Source: CAYRXM01 sp964449465
Lineage (GTDB): Bacteria; Chloroflexota; Anaerolineae; JAFGEY01
Direction: 5' to 3'
NCBI GenBank assembly: GCA_964449465.1
Contig: CAYVBK010000015.1
Span: forward strand, 43,855 to 107,854
DNA: 64,000 nt
Shown here: positions 9,255-17,473 of the stretch, piece by piece
How positions within the stretch are numbered: the stretch's first letter is position 1
How the letters are laid out: each line of letters begins with the position of its first letter
Notes under the pieces: model-generated
Seen by the model: the letters and a program-made list of their open reading frames with translations, nothing else
Told to the model about the DNA's origin: nothing
Database searches by the model: none
Program-made: the position numbers and the translations under genes

Positions 9255-9297
9255 AAAAAATCGAGATACCGCCGACGAGACGGTATCTCGATTTTTT
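9255..9297. terminator. Bidirectional intrinsic terminator
   Basis: A 17-bp perfect stem (AAAAAATCGAGATACCG against CGGTATCTCGATTTTTT) with a 9-nt loop. A/T runs on both sides let it work in either direction. It lies downstream of the oxidoreductase gene that ends at 9371 on the minus strand. Confidence 0.85.
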
Positions 9298-9370
9298 TAG
9301 AGGCCATTTTGGGACAGAATGCCGCCCTAACAATCCGACAAGGAGCAACAATTTCCAGGCCGATTCTGAA

Positions 9371-10495
9371 TCAGGCTTCGTCCAGCAGCCCTTCACGCAG
9401 CCCCAAAGGCAGCAGGGCCGGGCGCTCGCATGTGCTAGACAATTCAACGTGCTGACCGCCGGTCGAAGCGTCGTGGATGGCGTGCATAATGTCCAGAACG
9501 TGATAGGTCAGGGCTTCGTTGGCGCGATGACGGCGCGTCTTGCCTTGCTGCATGGCCCGGAGAGTATAGGCCATATCGGCCAGGCCGAGGCCGCGGCTGT
9601 TTTCGGCATAGCCAAAGGCCAACGGTACCTCGCTCCACTCTTTGGCTCCGGAGCGGCGCAGCAGCACCGGCCCACCAAACGTGTTGGGGTCTGGCACCGA
9701 GAGCGATCCTTCGCTGCCGTAAATTTCGATGCGCGGCAGGTTGGCCGCCCACACATCAAAACTGGTGACGATGGTGGCAATGGCGCCGCCGGCAAAATCC
9801 AACACGCCAGCCACATGGGTCGGCACATCTACGATGATTTGGGTGCCATACTTGGGCTGGCTGGTGATCGTCCGCTCGGCAAAGGTGACGCGGGCCGAGC
9901 CAGTGACGCGGCGCACCGGGCCCATCAAATTGACCAGGGCGGTGAGATAGTAGGGGCCCATATCAAACATGGGGCCGCCGCCGACCTTGTAGTAAAATTC
10001 GGGGTCGGGGTGCCAGCTCTCGTGACCGTGACAGGTCATAAAGGCAGTGGCCGCCACCGGCTGGCCGATCCAGCCGTCATCAATGAGCTTGCGGCAGGTC
10101 TGGATGCCGCCGCCGAGAAAGGTGTCGGGCGCGCCGCCCACCAGCAGCCCCTTTTCCCGAGCCATCTGGAGCAGCTTTTGGCCATCTTGCCGGGTGATGG
10201 TGAGCGGTTTTTCATTGTACACGCTCTTGCCGGCTTGCAAGGCCTTTATCGCCACCCCGGCATGGGCAATGGGGATGGTGATGTTGAGAACCATGTCAAT
10301 GTCGGGATCGGCCAACAGTTCATCTACCGAGCAGGCTTTTGGCACGCCAAACTCGGCGGCGCGGGCCTGGGCGCGTTCGGGGATGAGGTCGGCGCAGGCT
10401 ACAATGTCAAGGATGTCGAATTTCTTGCCGGCCTTGAAATAGATGGGGCTGATGTTGCCGCAGCCCACCACACCGATTTTCACTTTTTGCACCAT
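9371..10495 (-). CDS. Gfo/Idh/MocA-family NAD(P)-dependent oxidoreductase
   Basis: A 374-residue sugar-type dehydrogenase. The N-terminal Rossmann motif is IGVVGCGNISPIYFKAG. The next conserved segment is LNITIPIAHAGVAIKALQAG, followed by VYNEKPLT, the EKP signature whose Lys contributes to catalysis and NAD binding. The C-terminal alpha/beta domain carries GGGPMFDMGPYYLTALV, with the usual catalytic-pocket Asp/Tyr arrangement. AAAGGAGAAAAACT precedes ATG 10495. The gene stands alone, ending at a bidirectional terminator. The substrate is likely a sugar or inositol derivative but cannot be specified; nearby genes give no pathway context. Confidence 0.92.
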   Translation of the reverse strand: MVQKVKIGVVGCGNISPIYFKAGKKFDILDIVACADLIPERAQARAAEFGVPKACSVDELLADPDIDMVLNITIPIAHAGVAIKALQAGKSVYNEKPLTITRQDGQKLLQMAREKGLLVGGAPDTFLGGGIQTCRKLIDDGWIGQPVAATAFMTCHGHESWHPDPEFYYKVGGGPMFDMGPYYLTALVNLMGPVRRVTGSARVTFAERTITSQPKYGTQIIVDVPTHVAGVLDFAGGAIATIVTSFDVWAANLPRIEIYGSEGSLSVPDPNTFGGPVLLRRSGAKEWSEVPLAFGYAENSRGLGLADMAYTLRAMQQGKTRRHRANEALTYHVLDIMHAIHDASTGGQHVELSSTCERPALLPLGLREGLLDEA

Positions 10496-10567
10496 AGTTT
10501 TTCTCCTTTGAAAAAACGCAGCGGTTGAATTCAGGTCTTTAGATATTTTGCGTTGGCGATCCCCGGT

Positions 10568-11146
10568 TCAGGATCGCTTCATCAACTTCCAACCGGCAGG
10601 CAGCACGGCAGCAGCCAGGGCAATCTTGAGCAGGTCGCCGGCCACAAAAGGCAGCAGTCCCAGTGTGAGGGCAACGCCGCCGACATACAGGCTCAGCCAG
10701 GCCAGGCCCAGAGCATAGATGACGACGTTGCCGATCAACATGGCCAGAGCCGCCGAGAAAACATGGCGATCCCAGCCATACTCGGCCAGCCGACCGGTGG
10801 CCCAGGCGGCGGCAACAAAGCCGATCAAATAGCCACCGGTAGGCCCCAGCAAATAGGCCAGGCCCGATGCACCGCCGGCGAACACGGGCAGCCCGGCCAG
10901 GCCTTGGGCGATATAGGCCAGCACGGTCAGCGCAGCGCGGCGACGGCCCAGCAGCGCACCGAGCAGCAGCACAACCAGGGTTTGCGCCGTGATCGGCACT
11001 GGGCTAAAGGGCAGGCGCACGGCGATCTGGGCAGACAGGGCGATGAGCAGGCTGCCGCCGACAATGAGCAGGGCATCGTAGGCCAAAGCAGCGCGTTTAG
11101 CAGCGGGGCGAAGCATGTCGGCATAGGTTGTTGCTTGAACGTTCAT
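10568..11146 (-). CDS. bioY: Biotin transporter substrate-binding (S) component BioY
   Basis: A 192-residue integral membrane protein with about six hydrophobic segments and BioY signatures: SAQIAVRLPFSPVPITAQTL near the N-terminus, LAYLLGPTGGYLIGFV in the middle and ALTLGLLPFVAGDLLKIALA near the end. BioY captures biotin and pairs with an ECF energising module, which is not encoded here. The frame extends 13 codons upstream, but the extra codons cover an AAGGAGAAAA ribosome site, so ATG 11146 is chosen, although the spacing is long (14 nt). A strong hairpin occupies the short leader. It is a single gene, 73 bp upstream of the oxidoreductase. Confidence 0.92.
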   Translation of the reverse strand: MNVQATTYADMLRPAAKRAALAYDALLIVGGSLLIALSAQIAVRLPFSPVPITAQTLVVLLLGALLGRRRAALTVLAYIAQGLAGLPVFAGGASGLAYLLGPTGGYLIGFVAAAWATGRLAEYGWDRHVFSAALAMLIGNVVIYALGLAWLSLYVGGVALTLGLLPFVAGDLLKIALAAAVLPAGWKLMKRS

Positions 11147-11182
11147 TGTGGTTTTGTTTTCTCCTTGTTTGATAAAATAAAA

Positions 11183-11211
11183 CACTCGACGCAGGCACGC
11201 CTCGTCGAGTG
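11183..11211 (-). promoter_or_regulatory. Leader hairpin of bioY (attenuator-like)
   Basis: CACTCGACG and CGTCGAGTG form a 9-bp stem with an 11-nt loop. On the minus strand it is followed by TTTTATTTTATC and then the bioY ribosome site. With transcription predicted to start near 11218, the hairpin forms almost at the 5' end. It could be an attenuator, a binding site or an mRNA stabiliser. Confidence 0.5.
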
Positions 11212-11224
11212 CACGGATGGGGAT

Positions 11225-11253
11225 ATTTTAGCCCAAGTGAGCAGGAAAGGCAA
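11225..11253 (-). promoter_or_regulatory. Predicted bioY promoter
   Basis: Minus strand TTGCCT (11253-11248) and TAAAAT (11230-11225) with a 17-nt spacer. This places transcription start about 70 nt upstream of bioY. Confidence 0.55.
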
Positions 11254-11497
11254 TTTTGACCATAACCACTCGGCCTACCTTGCAGATCGCGTGATCAGCA
11301 AACCGATTTCGACGATAAAAGTCGGTTTCATCAACAAACTTGTGTTAAGCCTCTGCCAGAATGAGCAGTTACCCTGCCAAAAGATAAACGAACCAAGAGT
11401 CATAGTTGAATGAATACTTGCATCGTTTTTTTTTTGAATACAATAATATACTAAAAGTCATATTTGCTCTATATCTTGTTAATGAAAGGGTTATAAC
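11254..11497. other. Intergenic region between bioY promoter and zinc-ribbon protein
   Basis: Apart from one inverted pair (AAACCGA 11300-11306 with TCGGTTT 11322-11328) and an A/T-rich stretch leading into the next ribosome site, nothing recognisable is seen. Confidence 0.5.
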
Positions 11498-12376
11498 ATG
11501 AGTGAAAAGGTGATTTGTCCTAACTGTGGACATTCCGCTCAAGCAGGATCCAAGTTTTGTCCTGATTGCGCACATCCACTTGGCCAAACTTTATCTGCTG
11601 AGCCATCTGTGTCTGCGCCAAATCAGCCTGCTCAAGCAGCTCTGGCCAAACCCTCCAAAAAGATTCCGATTTGGTTGATTATCATCGGGATTGTTGTTTT
11701 GGGTGGTATCGCTATTTGTTGTATATCAGCTATTCTTTATAAACCTTCTCCAGAAACAGCAGCAGAATGGACGGTAACTGCTGATGCCAAAAATATTCGA
11801 AAAACTGCAACAGCATCGGCTAGAGAAACCGAAACAGCCAGACCAACATCGACTCCAACCAACACACCTGCGCCAACCAACACACCTGTGCCAACCAACA
11901 CACCTGTGCCAACCAACACACCCTTACCTACTGAGACACCTCGTCCAACTGATACTCCTGCGCCGACGAGTACACCTGGTCCGACTGATACGCCTATGCC
12001 AACGAATACACCAACTCCAACAATTACACCTACTCCTGTGCCACTAGCGCCAACCTGCTCGGAAATGTTCAAAACCAAATCGGGAATGACCGATGTGCAG
12101 TGGGATAACTATAAGAAAAATCTAGTTGGCCTATGGGTCGTAGACTGGAAAGCCAAAGTCCGAGAGGTGGGGGACAAAAGCATACTTGCTGGTGGTTATC
12201 CAGTGTATATAGATGTAACCAGTGATTGCAGTCTCTATTATGTTATTAAAGATGTAGAAACAGCCCTGAAATTTTCCAAAGGCCAAAGTATTGTTATCAC
12301 CGGACAGATTAATTCGGTAAATGAATTTTTTGGGATCACGCTTTATCTGGAGAACAGTGCTGTCGAGATCAAGTAA
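11498..12376 (+). CDS. Zinc-ribbon membrane protein with TPxPTN linker and C-terminal OB-like domain
   Basis: A 292-residue protein. Residues 6-30 are a zinc ribbon (CPNCGHSAQAGSKFCPDCAHP). One transmembrane helix spans about residues 63-87 (IPIWLIIIGIVVLGGIAICC). It is followed by a roughly 75-residue linker of repeated NTPAPT/NTPVPT units, encoded by tandem DNA repeats and typical of Chloroflexota exported proteins. The C-terminal 105 residues (CSEMFKTKSGMTDVQWDNYK, then GQSIVITGQINSVNEFFGIT) look like an OB-fold/tRNA_anti-like extracellular domain. Topology is probably a cytoplasmic ribbon with an outside C-terminus. GAAAGGGTTATAAC precedes the ATG. Function is unknown; a sensor or envelope role is only a guess. 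Confidence 0.75.
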   Translation: MSEKVICPNCGHSAQAGSKFCPDCAHPLGQTLSAEPSVSAPNQPAQAALAKPSKKIPIWLIIIGIVVLGGIAICCISAILYKPSPETAAEWTVTADAKNIRKTATASARETETARPTSTPTNTPAPTNTPVPTNTPVPTNTPLPTETPRPTDTPAPTSTPGPTDTPMPTNTPTPTITPTPVPLAPTCSEMFKTKSGMTDVQWDNYKKNLVGLWVVDWKAKVREVGDKSILAGGYPVYIDVTSDCSLYYVIKDVETALKFSKGQSIVITGQINSVNEFFGITLYLENSAVEIK

Positions 12377-12407
12377 AATTTGTTTTGCAAGTTGTTGATA
12401 TTTTGAC

Positions 12408-12445
12408 GCGCCAGTCATCTCTTGGATGGCTGGCGCACTGTTTTT
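12408..12445 (+). terminator. Intrinsic terminator between convergent genes
   Basis: GCGCCAGTCAT pairs with ATGGCTGGCGC (11 bp, one wobble, 7-nt loop) and is followed by ACTGTTTTT. It overlaps the last codons of oleD on the opposite strand and serves the zinc-ribbon gene. Confidence 0.7.
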
Positions 12446-13422
12446 AAAAAATCCACCGTGCGTCGAGTGGCCTCGGCCATGTCAATCTGCGGACGGTAGC
12501 CCAGATCGCGTTTGGCCCGCGAAATATCATAAAAGTGATCCAGAGCCAACTCGCTGGCTAAAAAGCGGGTCAGGCGCGGCTCGCCGGGCAGGTTCAAGAC
12601 GCGGTAAACCCATTCCATCGCCCCGCCAACCAGCCGGGCCGTCCACAACGGCAGGCACAGCCTGGAAGGGGCTATATCAAGCTGGGCAAACAGAGCCTTG
12701 AGCCAACTCCACAAATTGACCGGCTCATCCTGGCTGATGAAATAGATCGAGCCGGCTGCCGGCCCCCCCGGTCGCAGAGCGTCGGCGGCAAGAAGATGGG
12801 CGCGAGCAGCGTCCTCGACATAGGTCATATCCACCCTGTTTTTCCCCGCCCCCACCTGCGGCAGGCGGCCCGCCCGCGCTGCCGCAACCACGCGAGGCAG
12901 CAGATGATGGTCGCGCGGGCCAAAGATCAGGTGTGGGCGGAGCGAACAGGTGAGCAAATTGGGTCCGTTGGCCTGAATGACCCTTTGTTCGCCCAGAGCT
13001 TTGGTTTCAGAATAGAAATTTTCGTATTTTTGCGGATAAGGATGAGATTCATCTATGCCGGCCTGGGCGATGTTGTCAAAGATCACACTGGGCGAGCTGG
13101 TGTAGACCAGCCTGGGCACGCCGTTGGCACGGCAGGCGGCAATGACATTTTCGGTGCCGACCACATTGGCTTGATAGTAGGCTGTTCGCCCGCCCCAAAA
13201 GCCGGCTCGCGCCGCCACGTGAAACACCACATCCAGGCCGCGACATGCCTCTGCCAAAGCCACCGGCTCTTGGAGGTCGCCTTGCACGGTTTTGGCTCCG
13301 GCCTGCTCCAGCTCGGGATAAACCGAGCGCGAGAACGAGATCACCTGGTCGCCTCGCTGTAACAACTGCTCGACGATATAACGGCCCAAAAAGCCACCGC
13401 CGCCGGTGACAAGCGTTTTCAT
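12415..13422 (-). CDS. oleD: OleD: NADP-dependent 2-alkyl-3-ketoalkanoate reductase (long-chain olefin pathway)
   Basis: A 335-residue extended short-chain dehydrogenase of the 3-beta-HSD type. The dinucleotide-binding motif is TGGGGFLGRY (residues 6-15). Catalytic Tyr137 and Lys141 lie in YSETK. The segments FHVAARAGFWGG, YYQANVVGTENVIAACRANG and SLRPHLIFGPRDHHLLPR match OleD proteins. OleD reduces the 2-alkyl-3-keto acid made by OleA, giving the beta-hydroxy acid that OleC converts to a beta-lactone. It is the last gene of a tightly packed five-gene operon. OleC lies two genes upstream, separated by a restriction-modification pair. AAAGGAGTCTCTCA precedes the ATG. OleA and OleB are not in the window. 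Confidence 0.82.
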   Translation of the reverse strand: MKTLVTGGGGFLGRYIVEQLLQRGDQVISFSRSVYPELEQAGAKTVQGDLQEPVALAEACRGLDVVFHVAARAGFWGGRTAYYQANVVGTENVIAACRANGVPRLVYTSSPSVIFDNIAQAGIDESHPYPQKYENFYSETKALGEQRVIQANGPNLLTCSLRPHLIFGPRDHHLLPRVVAAARAGRLPQVGAGKNRVDMTYVEDAARAHLLAADALRPGGPAAGSIYFISQDEPVNLWSWLKALFAQLDIAPSRLCLPLWTARLVGGAMEWVYRVLNLPGEPRLTRFLASELALDHFYDISRAKRDLGYRPQIDMAEATRRTVDFLKTVRQPSKR

Positions 13423-13434
13423 TGAGAGACTCCT

Positions 13435-14400
13435 TTACAAGTAGCATAGCCAACGCGACAGGGAGGCTATTTGATTCGGTTGATTCAGATTGGCGGCATT
13501 GTTCAGCAGGCCACTTTCTAATTGACTCCATATCTCAGCTGCCATCCTTTTTTCTATCGCTGAGCCGACAAAAAAAGTATACGGGTTTGCCCCGACCTGA
13601 GCAAACGATTCGCGGATGCGTTGCAGCGCAGTTCGCGCCGTTTTCCAGTGCTCATCTGCGCCGGCGGGGTCTATGCCACCTTTGAGTTCGCCCAGAGCCA
13701 CAAAAGAGGAAGCAAGAGCATAGCCGCTGGACGTCACCTGATCAGGAATCAGGTTTAACAAACATATATCCACATTGTTTCTGGTTAAAGGAACGGTCAA
13801 ATTGTAAATCAAAGTGCGGTTTCCATTATCGTTCTGCCAACTCAAACCGCGCAGAGATAATTCAATATCCGAGTCATCATAACCCATTTCGACCCATTTG
13901 CGGGTTTGGGCATGCTGCCAATGATAGCAAATACCTGCGATACGTAGAGTAGAAATAATGGCACGGGTTAGTTTTCTCTGTGCCAATGCGCCACCGATAT
14001 TGCGCATAGAACCACCCAATGTATCACCGCGAGTGAGCAAAAAGCGAAATATCAGTTCTTCAACAAACTTGTCGCCAGCAGGCTCTAAAAAGTTCTTGAT
14101 CAATGACTGAATAGCCTGTTCCTGGTCTTGAAGCAGCAAATGGGTCAGTGCTTTATCTGATAGTCCTGCTGCCGTCAATAGGCCGACATTGATTCCTTTG
14201 ATAGTCAAAAGATCGGCAGGAGATCGAGCCGCGCAGGCAGCTTGTTGTATTGCTCTTGCTTCGGCAACAAAAGGTGTTGCCCGACGGTTCTTCTCCAATG
14301 CCAACGCAACAAATCCGGCGCGAGTTGCTTCATAAAAAGTTACAAGGTCATCGCTTGACTGAAGATGGTTTCGGTAATCTGGCACAGACAGGTCATTCAT
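13435..14400 (-). CDS. AvaI/BsoBI-family type II restriction endonuclease
   Basis: A 321-residue protein. The candidate catalytic residues are Asp211 (NNVDICLLN), Glu238 and Lys240 (ALGELKGG) and His251 (DEHWKTA). From memory, BsoBI uses D212, E240, K242 and H253 in a 323-residue chain, so both spacing and length agree closely. The inferred recognition sequence is therefore CYCGRG. The ATG at 14400 overlaps the methyltransferase stop (ATGA) and has GGAG 7 nt upstream; the frame reaches 14424 but that start lies deep in the methyltransferase. Composition is lower in GC than oleC and oleD, which suggests acquisition by transfer. It is co-transcribed with its methyltransferase and with oleD. Confidence 0.78.
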   Translation of the reverse strand: MNDLSVPDYRNHLQSSDDLVTFYEATRAGFVALALEKNRRATPFVAEARAIQQAACAARSPADLLTIKGINVGLLTAAGLSDKALTHLLLQDQEQAIQSLIKNFLEPAGDKFVEELIFRFLLTRGDTLGGSMRNIGGALAQRKLTRAIISTLRIAGICYHWQHAQTRKWVEMGYDDSDIELSLRGLSWQNDNGNRTLIYNLTVPLTRNNVDICLLNLIPDQVTSSGYALASSFVALGELKGGIDPAGADEHWKTARTALQRIRESFAQVGANPYTFFVGSAIEKRMAAEIWSQLESGLLNNAANLNQPNQIASLSRWLCYL

Positions 14401-15794
14401 TTCTTTCTCCAGATATACACACACTTGCGCAACGATTCACGTCCATGCTCGCCCATTTGCTGGCTGCTGTTGCCTTTATCGTTGGGCAAAACGAGAATTT
14501 GCTCAACTTGAAAACCCAATCTTTCGGCCAGATCGGAGAGAATCATGTCCACCGAGATACTGACTCCAGCATAGCGCACGTTGTCATTGACCATGATCAA
14601 CGGAGCAGCAGGTTTGAGTACTCGGGCACATTCGGCAATCACGCAGGCCATTTCATAAAAATACCCTTTTATCATTCTTGGAATACCGTTGTTATTCAAC
14701 ATCTTGCATCTTTTTTGCTCTTCAAGATATATCAAAATAGCCTGTACAAGTTCCTGCTCATCGACAGCAGCCAGAGCAACAGTCCAATTGGGATTGATTT
14801 GAAGCAGGTCTTTGGCGCGATTCTCTACTGTACAGCTCAACATATCCTGGCGCAATTGCGCCAGCCCGGCTTCGTTGATGCCAAGCAGGGCCAGTTCCAG
14901 CGCATAGGTGCGTGTGTAATCATAGCGATTACAATATGGCGGCGAGGTGATGATGACATCATAGAAAAGAGAATCCAATTGGGGTAATATATTCAGGCAA
15001 GAGCCATTGTACAGATGGATTTTACCGTGTGACAAGGCGGTGGAAAACAATCCCAATTGCTGAGGCGGCGCCAGATCGTTCATCATCTCGTTGATCTTGG
15101 ACTGAATAGCCTGTTCAAAGGTCAAAATTTCTCCCTTGTTAAACGGTTTTTGCCCAACGCGCCGCCCGGCGCGGTCGTCCCAACGCAAATACTGTCCATC
15201 TTTGCGTGTAAAACTAATTGATTCCAGGATGCAAAACAGAGCAAAACGTAAAACAGCTTGCATATGCTCGTTTTCTTGCCGAGAGGCCGCCAGGTATTGC
15301 GCTATGGCTTGCTGGGTTTCTGGCGGATACGCGCCTCGAGTGATGCGCAATTCGGGCAGGGTCACTTGCTCTTGAGTCTGCTGCCAGGGTTTATGCACCA
15401 GCCAACGTCGCAGCAACTTGGTATCTTGAGGTGTCAATTCCGTTTCGAGCAACTTTTTGGTCTCGATAATTTGTTGCCCAATAGGGAGTAATTCAATGCC
15501 GTCTGCATCGAGTCCTGCTTCGCTGGCAACAAACAATGCCGTGCCGCTACCGGCAAAAGGATCCAAGAGGATGCCGCGAGGGATATTGCATTTGTGTAAG
15601 AAATACTCAACTAACGATGCTGAGAATGCTTCTTTGTACTTGTACCACCGATAAACAGGGCGCATTTTGTTGGCCTGAAAACTGACCATGGAACGCGTGA
15701 GCGCAGATTGAACGCTCATGCGCCCCTGAAAATGCTGGAACAGTTTTTGATCGAGTTGTTCGATCTGACCCGGTGTGATGCAGAGATCGGACAT
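14397..15794 (-). CDS. Type II DNA methyltransferase (N4-cytosine/N6-adenine class)
   Basis: A 465-residue amino-methyltransferase. The AdoMet motif I is LLDPFAGSGTA (residues 77-86) and the catalytic motif IV is TSPPYCNRYDYT (283-294). TSPPY points to an N4-cytosine or N6-adenine enzyme; with a CYCGRG site, cytosine is the more likely target. The order, motif I before motif IV with about 200 residues between, implies a long inserted region that may hold target recognition. The N-terminus starts 3 nt after the oleC stop and the C-terminus overlaps the endonuclease start by 4 nt. It protects host DNA from the downstream nuclease. Confidence 0.88.
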   Translation of the reverse strand: MSDLCITPGQIEQLDQKLFQHFQGRMSVQSALTRSMVSFQANKMRPVYRWYKYKEAFSASLVEYFLHKCNIPRGILLDPFAGSGTALFVASEAGLDADGIELLPIGQQIIETKKLLETELTPQDTKLLRRWLVHKPWQQTQEQVTLPELRITRGAYPPETQQAIAQYLAASRQENEHMQAVLRFALFCILESISFTRKDGQYLRWDDRAGRRVGQKPFNKGEILTFEQAIQSKINEMMNDLAPPQQLGLFSTALSHGKIHLYNGSCLNILPQLDSLFYDVIITSPPYCNRYDYTRTYALELALLGINEAGLAQLRQDMLSCTVENRAKDLLQINPNWTVALAAVDEQELVQAILIYLEEQKRCKMLNNNGIPRMIKGYFYEMACVIAECARVLKPAAPLIMVNDNVRYAGVSISVDMILSDLAERLGFQVEQILVLPNDKGNSSQQMGEHGRESLRKCVYIWRKK

Positions 15795-15797
15795 AGG

Positions 15798-17462
15798 TTA
15801 TCTTTCTGTTCTGGCCCACCCGGCCAGCTTTTCGCGCTGAATTTTGGCATTGTGGCGCACGTCTACCGGAAATCGGCCCGGATAAAACAACACGGTCTGG
15901 ATGCTTGAGGTCAGGGTGTGTGCCGCGCCAAGTCGCAGCAGTTCGGCGATGAAATGTTGCTTTTCGTCTGCGGTGCGCGGCATTTTGCCCGGTTTGGGTT
16001 CGACCACCAGCACCGGCATTTGTTGCCCCGCCGCGCCGACGCCCACCAGAGCGGTGCGCGCCACATCGGGGTGAGCGTTGAAAATGGCCTCGCCGCACAC
16101 CGGCAAGAGCAGCCCCGCCGCTGTTTCGACGCGGTGTTTTTTGCGTCCGCAGAACCACAGCCGCCCCTGCGCGTCAAAATAGCCCAGATCGCCCATACGA
16201 TGCCACACCTCGTCGCCCTCGTAAATTTTGGCCTCGGCGGTCTGCTGTGGCCGGTTGAGGTACACCCGCGTCACCACCGCCCCCTTGATCACGATCTCGC
16301 CGACCTGTCCCTGTGGCAAGACCAGCCCTTCATCCCACGCGGGAATAGGCGCATCGCCGATGCGGATGATGCGCACCGTGCAGCCAGGGATGGGCCGCCC
16401 CACACACATGCCGGCCCCTTGCTCGCTCAAGGCCGCCGTCTCGCCCAAAATCTCTTGCCCGCTCATCATTGTAATCGGCAGCGCCTCGGTAGCCCCAAAG
16501 GGAGTGTACACATCGCCGTGCGGTAAAATGTCGTCTGGCGCGCCGCCGGCATACTGGCGGATCAACCAGGGCGGCACCGGCGCGCCGGCCATGATAATGC
16601 GTCGCAGCGAAGGCAATTGAATATCATTCTCTTGACAATATCGCCCAACGATTTTCCACACCGTCGGCGAGCCAAACGACGTGGCCACGCCAAAGGTCTG
16701 GATGGCCTCGACCAGACGGGCCGGATCGAGCTGCGCCGTCTTGGCCGGGTCCATGTCGGGCATCACCGTAGTGACGCCGAGGATGGGGTTGAACAGGGCA
16801 AAGATGTACAGGCCGGGCAGATCAATGCCGCCCTCCACATAGCCCACCTCATCTCGCAGCAACTCGATCTGAGCCTTGAACATGCCGTGCGTAAAGACCA
16901 CCCCCTTGGGGATGCCGGTGCTGCCCGATGTAAAGGCCACGGCCGCTTCGTCGGCGGTGGTGGTGGGGGCGACGGCAAAGGGATGGGGGCGGTTGGCACG
17001 CACCTGTTCCAGGATCGCCCCGTCCCAACCCCACCTGCGGCCCACGGTGATGCTGCTTTGCACGGTTTTGAATGGGCTGGGGAACAGTTTGCGCAGCGCG
17101 TGGGCAATGGGGATGCCGATCATATGGCTCGGCTCGGTCTCGCGCACGCACTGCAAAAAGGGGCGCAGCCCCATACCGGGGTCAATCAGCACCGGCACCG
17201 CGCCCATCTTGAGCAGGGCAAACACCAGGGCAATAAAGTCGGGGCTGGGGCGCACCATCAACAAAACGCGGCGGCCCTGGCCGATGCCATATTCGGTCAG
17301 ACCGTGCGCGTATTGATCGCAGAGAGCGTTTAATTGATGAAAAGCCATCTGCACATATCGAGCGCGGCCGCCTTGTCGTCCGGCCGGAAACAAAATCGCT
17401 GGAGAAAAAGGCCGCCGGGCAGCCTGCTCCACCATCGGTTGGGCAATGTTGTATCGTTCCAT
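15798..17462 (-). CDS. oleC: OleC: beta-lactone synthetase (AMP-dependent, long-chain olefin pathway)
   Basis: A 554-residue member of the acyl-CoA synthetase superfamily. OleC-like segments are VLLMVRPSPDFIALVFALLK, GAVPVLIDPGMG, the ATP loop FTSGSTGIPKG, MAGAPVPPWLI, TPFGATEALP, WHRMGDLGYFDAQGRLWFCG and the C-terminal FPVDVRHNAKIQREKLAGWA. Known OleC enzymes use ATP to close 2-alkyl-3-hydroxy acids into beta-lactones, which OleB decarboxylates to olefins. The frame extends 54 codons upstream with no conserved sequence. ATG 17462, 6 nt after AAAGGAG, is chosen over the adjacent ATG 17465. It starts 11 nt after the YbaK gene, and a methyltransferase gene follows 3 nt after its stop. Confidence 0.88.
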   Translation of the reverse strand: MERYNIAQPMVEQAARRPFSPAILFPAGRQGGRARYVQMAFHQLNALCDQYAHGLTEYGIGQGRRVLLMVRPSPDFIALVFALLKMGAVPVLIDPGMGLRPFLQCVRETEPSHMIGIPIAHALRKLFPSPFKTVQSSITVGRRWGWDGAILEQVRANRPHPFAVAPTTTADEAAVAFTSGSTGIPKGVVFTHGMFKAQIELLRDEVGYVEGGIDLPGLYIFALFNPILGVTTVMPDMDPAKTAQLDPARLVEAIQTFGVATSFGSPTVWKIVGRYCQENDIQLPSLRRIIMAGAPVPPWLIRQYAGGAPDDILPHGDVYTPFGATEALPITMMSGQEILGETAALSEQGAGMCVGRPIPGCTVRIIRIGDAPIPAWDEGLVLPQGQVGEIVIKGAVVTRVYLNRPQQTAEAKIYEGDEVWHRMGDLGYFDAQGRLWFCGRKKHRVETAAGLLLPVCGEAIFNAHPDVARTALVGVGAAGQQMPVLVVEPKPGKMPRTADEKQHFIAELLRLGAAHTLTSSIQTVLFYPGRFPVDVRHNAKIQREKLAGWARTER

Positions 17463-17473
17463 CATATTCTCCT

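Noticed and set aside
9164..10528. Long open frame (454 codons) on the plus strand
   Set aside because: It is the antisense of the Gfo/Idh/MocA oxidoreductase; the minus-strand frame has all family motifs and a ribosome site, and the plus frame encodes a low-complexity shadow.
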